Shown here in pieces: positions 23,005 through 25,183 of a stretch of 25,183 bases of DNA. The notes beneath the pieces are model-generated. The model had not been told where the DNA came from and ran no database searches. It saw only the letters and a program-made list of their open reading frames with translations. Numbering within the stretch: position 1 is the first letter of the stretch; every line of letters starts with the position of its first letter. Source of the DNA: CAZCDS01 sp964497585 (GTDB lineage: Bacteria > Desulfobacterota > Desulfomonilia > Desulfomonilales > Desulfomonilaceae); the NCBI GenBank assembly GCA_964497585.1, contig CAZCDS010000085.1:1-25183 (forward strand), written 5' to 3'. Both the position numbers and the translations under genes were made by a program.

Positions 23005-24993
23005 TCAGCTCCTCAACATCTCCTCATCGATCGTAATGACAAGATTTCCGTATTGATCAACGAGGCCATCGGCAAAGGGAGGCACAACGGTTGTGGAGGA
23101 ATATTCCACGATGATGGCCGGACCGGGAATCCGGTTGCCCGCCAGAAGCTTTTTGCGATCAAAGACCGGCGTCAGTGCGGTCTGCCCCTCGAAAACAACA
23201 TTGCGTTCCCCTACCTTGGCCTCAGTGGGCGGTTCTTTCCCCGAGGGATGCATCCGTTCGAAGACCGGTTTGTGAGGCTCGCCCCGTGCCCGGACACGCA
23301 GATTGACGATCTGTACCGGACGGTCGTTCCGGTAGCCGTACGTTTTTTCGTGCAGCCCGTGAAACGCCTCGACAAGATCGTCCGAAAAGGGAGTAATGAT
23401 CTCATAGGACTGACCCTCGTACCGCATGTCGAGGAATCGCTCCAGCACCACGTGTTCCCTATCGACACCTTCGGTGATCAGATCTTCGGTTCCTTTCGTC
23501 TCCAAGGGGTGAAAACGTGATCGCAGGGTATGCAAATCGGTCTCGTCAGCCGGGAGCATGACGGTCAGAGAGTAGTCTTTGATCACGTCGGCCATGAGCA
23601 TTCCGATGGCCGACAGGATACCCGGATTCTTGGGCACAATGACCCGAGGGATACTCAGGTTCCGAGCGAGGTACGCAGCATGAAGTCCTCCAGCGCCCCC
23701 AAAGGCAAGAAACGCAAACTCACGGGGATCGAAGCCTCGTTCCACGGAGATCACTCGGACGGCCCTTTCCATGTTTGCGTTGGCCACCGCGAGGATACCT
23801 TCGGCCAGCTCTTGCGGGTCCAGCGAGACCGACTCTGCCATTCTGTCAAACGGCTCCCCCAACCTTTCGGGATACAGACGCATCTCGCCGCCCAGGAAGC
23901 TCTCCGGGACAAGACGGCCGAGAAACAGATTCGCGTCCGTCACGGTTATGCGATCCCCTTTGCCATAGCAAATCGGGCCAGGGTCTGCTCCTGCGCTTTC
24001 CGGCCCTACTTTCAGCGAACCTCCGGAATCCAGTTCGGCAATGGAGCCTCCCCCGGCTCCTACTGTGTGGATATCGATCATGGGTGTTTTTACCGGGTAG
24101 CCGGAGATCTCGGACTCGACGGTCATGGACAAGGCCCCATCGATCAAGGAGACATCCGTCGAGGTTCCTCCCATATCGAAGGTGATCAGTTTCTCGAAAC
24201 CCGCTTGGCGGCCTATTTCATAGGCGCCCACGACGCCGCCCGCCGGGCCGGAAAGAATCGTACGCACCGATTCGGCCATGGCGGTTTCCGCTGATATGCT
24301 TCCTCCGTTGGACTGCATGATCCGCAGGCTACTACCTGTTTCCAGGTTTTCCTGAAGGCATGAAATATAACGATGCATTTTGGGACTTACATAAGCGTTT
24401 ATGACCGTAGTGGAAGTTCTCTCGAACTCACGGAATTCGGAAAGGATCTCGTGGGAAAGTGAAACCGGAAGTCCGAGTCGGGCAATGTGGCCCGCCATCT
24501 GTTTCTCGTGAACCGGATTGGCGAAGGCAAACAGAAAGGATACCGCGACGGATTCGACTTCGAGGGCTTTCAGTTGATCGACCACAGCGAGAGCCGTTTC
24601 ATCATCAAATGGTTCGTACTCTTCACCCGTGTTCAGAATCCGGCCCTGGACCCCCATGCACAGCGGCTCAGGCACGATGGGAGACTCGCGGCGATAGCAC
24701 AGGTCATAGAGCCGCGATCGATTCTGACGTCCTATGGCCAAAATATCCGTGAAACCGGCATTGGTGACCAAGGCGGTTCTCACGCCCTTACGTTCCAAGA
24801 TCGCGTTGGTGGCTACAGTGGACCCATGAACGATTTGCCGCGAGCCTTCACCGGAAACCGCGGCCAACCCTTCAACGACGGCCTCGGCAGGGTTGCCGGG
24901 AGTTGACAGAAGCTTGTAAACCTTCCATGTCACGCCGTCCTGGTAGATCAAATCGGTAAAGGTCCCGCCCGTGTCCACCCCTATGATGCGCAT
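23005..24993 (-). CDS. hyuA: Hydantoinase A / oxoprolinase-type subunit
   Basis: The 662-aa protein is the ATP-binding subunit of the HyuA/HyuB family. The N-terminal domain opens with IGVDTGGTFTDLI (4-16) and has QIVHGSTVATNAIL; the central actin-like fold has LSGPAGGVVGAYEIG, ITFDMGGTSTDVSLI and HTVGAGGGSIA; later come ADPGPICYGKG and AFLAFGGAGGLHA. The C-terminal segment ends with IIVEYSSTTVVPP. The ATG at 24993 has AGGAG five bases upstream. It is the first gene of the operon. Length and motif order are normal. Relatives include N-methylhydantoinase, 5-oxoprolinase and acetone or acetophenone carboxylases; a two-gene hyuAB with no third carboxylase subunit nearby favours a hydrolase (inference). 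Confidence 0.95.
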   Translation of the reverse strand: MRIIGVDTGGTFTDLIYQDGVTWKVYKLLSTPGNPAEAVVEGLAAVSGEGSRQIVHGSTVATNAILERKGVRTALVTNAGFTDILAIGRQNRSRLYDLCYRRESPIVPEPLCMGVQGRILNTGEEYEPFDDETALAVVDQLKALEVESVAVSFLFAFANPVHEKQMAGHIARLGLPVSLSHEILSEFREFERTSTTVINAYVSPKMHRYISCLQENLETGSSLRIMQSNGGSISAETAMAESVRTILSGPAGGVVGAYEIGRQAGFEKLITFDMGGTSTDVSLIDGALSMTVESEISGYPVKTPMIDIHTVGAGGGSIAELDSGGSLKVGPESAGADPGPICYGKGDRITVTDANLFLGRLVPESFLGGEMRLYPERLGEPFDRMAESVSLDPQELAEGILAVANANMERAVRVISVERGFDPREFAFLAFGGAGGLHAAYLARNLSIPRVIVPKNPGILSAIGMLMADVIKDYSLTVMLPADETDLHTLRSRFHPLETKGTEDLITEGVDREHVVLERFLDMRYEGQSYEIITPFSDDLVEAFHGLHEKTYGYRNDRPVQIVNLRVRARGEPHKPVFERMHPSGKEPPTEAKVGERNVVFEGQTALTPVFDRKKLLAGNRIPGPAIIVEYSSTTVVPPFADGLVDQYGNLVITIDEEMLRS

Positions 24994-25029
24994 GGGTTCT
25001 CCTCTCTCCAGAATCTGTAGGGGTAACCT

Positions 25030-25070
25030 AACGGTTGTGGCTCATCTTGAAAAGAGGCGCGTCAACCGTT
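25030..25070. promoter_or_regulatory. Inverted repeat upstream of hyuA
   Basis: AACGGTTG (25030-25037) and CAACCGTT (25063-25070) are exact inverse complements, 25 bases apart, 36-77 bases before the hyuA start. They could be two half-sites for a regulator or a leader RNA stem. On the minus strand the right arm overlaps GGTTGACG, a possible -35 box, but no good -10 box follows. Confidence 0.3.
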
Positions 25071-25183
25071 CACCGCAGACTTCCGTAGCGGTCGACGCGT
25101 CTATGGTTCAGAGGAGTTTGGAATTGGACTATAGTGCTGCGCGATGAGACTGAGTCCTAAGCGAACGAGGCCAGGACGCTTCT

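Noticed and set aside
22549..24294. Two long open frames antisense to hyuB and hyuA (323 and 254 codons)
   Set aside because: These are shadows of the high-GC third positions of the hyuA and hyuB genes.
1..25183. CRISPR array, tRNA, rRNA or insertion-sequence transposase
   Set aside because: No regularly spaced direct repeats, cloverleaf-type gene, rRNA core sequence or transposase motif was found on reading both strands.

Overview
The window looks like chromosomal DNA of a moderately GC-rich anaerobe. I infer a Desulfobacterota-type lineage from gene content only: a tungsten aldehyde:ferredoxin oxidoreductase homologue beside an acyl-CoA dehydrogenase, a two-subunit hydantoinase/oxoprolinase-type enzyme, a Tat-targeted metallo-beta-lactamase relative, and dispersed palindromic elements with CCGGCGAAAGCCGG-type ends. 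No rRNA, tRNA, CRISPR array or transposase gene was seen. Gene density is low, with nine non-coding stretches of more than 300 bases, and four loci are broken or partial. This suggests an accessory or decaying region.

Layout. 1-996: gene-poor, with two copies of a palindromic repeat. 997-1218: small acidic orphan protein. 1301-4090 (+): UvrD/Rep-type helicase with a cysteine-rich insertion, followed by an AT-richer DUF4393/Abi-alpha-like gene; this is a candidate anti-phage pair. 4330-5106 (-): Sir2 deacylase. 5107-6052: non-coding, with the third repeat copy. 6053-6566 (+): antitoxin plus a ParE-like toxin broken by an amber codon. 6953-10038 (-): acyl-CoA dehydrogenase and AOR-family oxidoreductase, translationally coupled, both with unusual active-site residues. 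10728-13540 (-): MFS transporter and an exported Fn3/discoidin/glutamine-amidotransferase fusion. 13698-14051 (-): zinc ribbon plus DUF2007-like protein. 14498-15907 (-): DHA2-type drug exporter. 16829-17668 (+): exported relative of 2-keto-4-pentenoate hydratase. 18039-18795: two gene remnants meeting head to head, a radical SAM SPASM tail (-) and a glycosyltransferase C-terminus (+). 19133-20179 (-): Tat signal peptide split by one TGA from its metallo-beta-lactamase-fold domain. 21340-24993 (-): hyuA-hyuB operon.

How the genes may work together. Three candidate functional units stand out: the helicase/Abi-alpha pair (defence, inferred), the dehydrogenase/AOR pair (anaerobic redox chemistry on an unusual acyl-CoA or aldehyde/acid, inferred), and HyuA/HyuB (ATP-dependent hydrolysis or carboxylation, family knowledge). 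Two other proteins have enzyme domains normally found in the cytoplasm but carry signal peptides: a glutamine amidotransferase and an MhpD-type hydratase. Single in-frame stops of three different kinds (TAG, TGA, TAA) interrupt three otherwise recognisable genes, which points to gene decay or sequence error rather than recoding.
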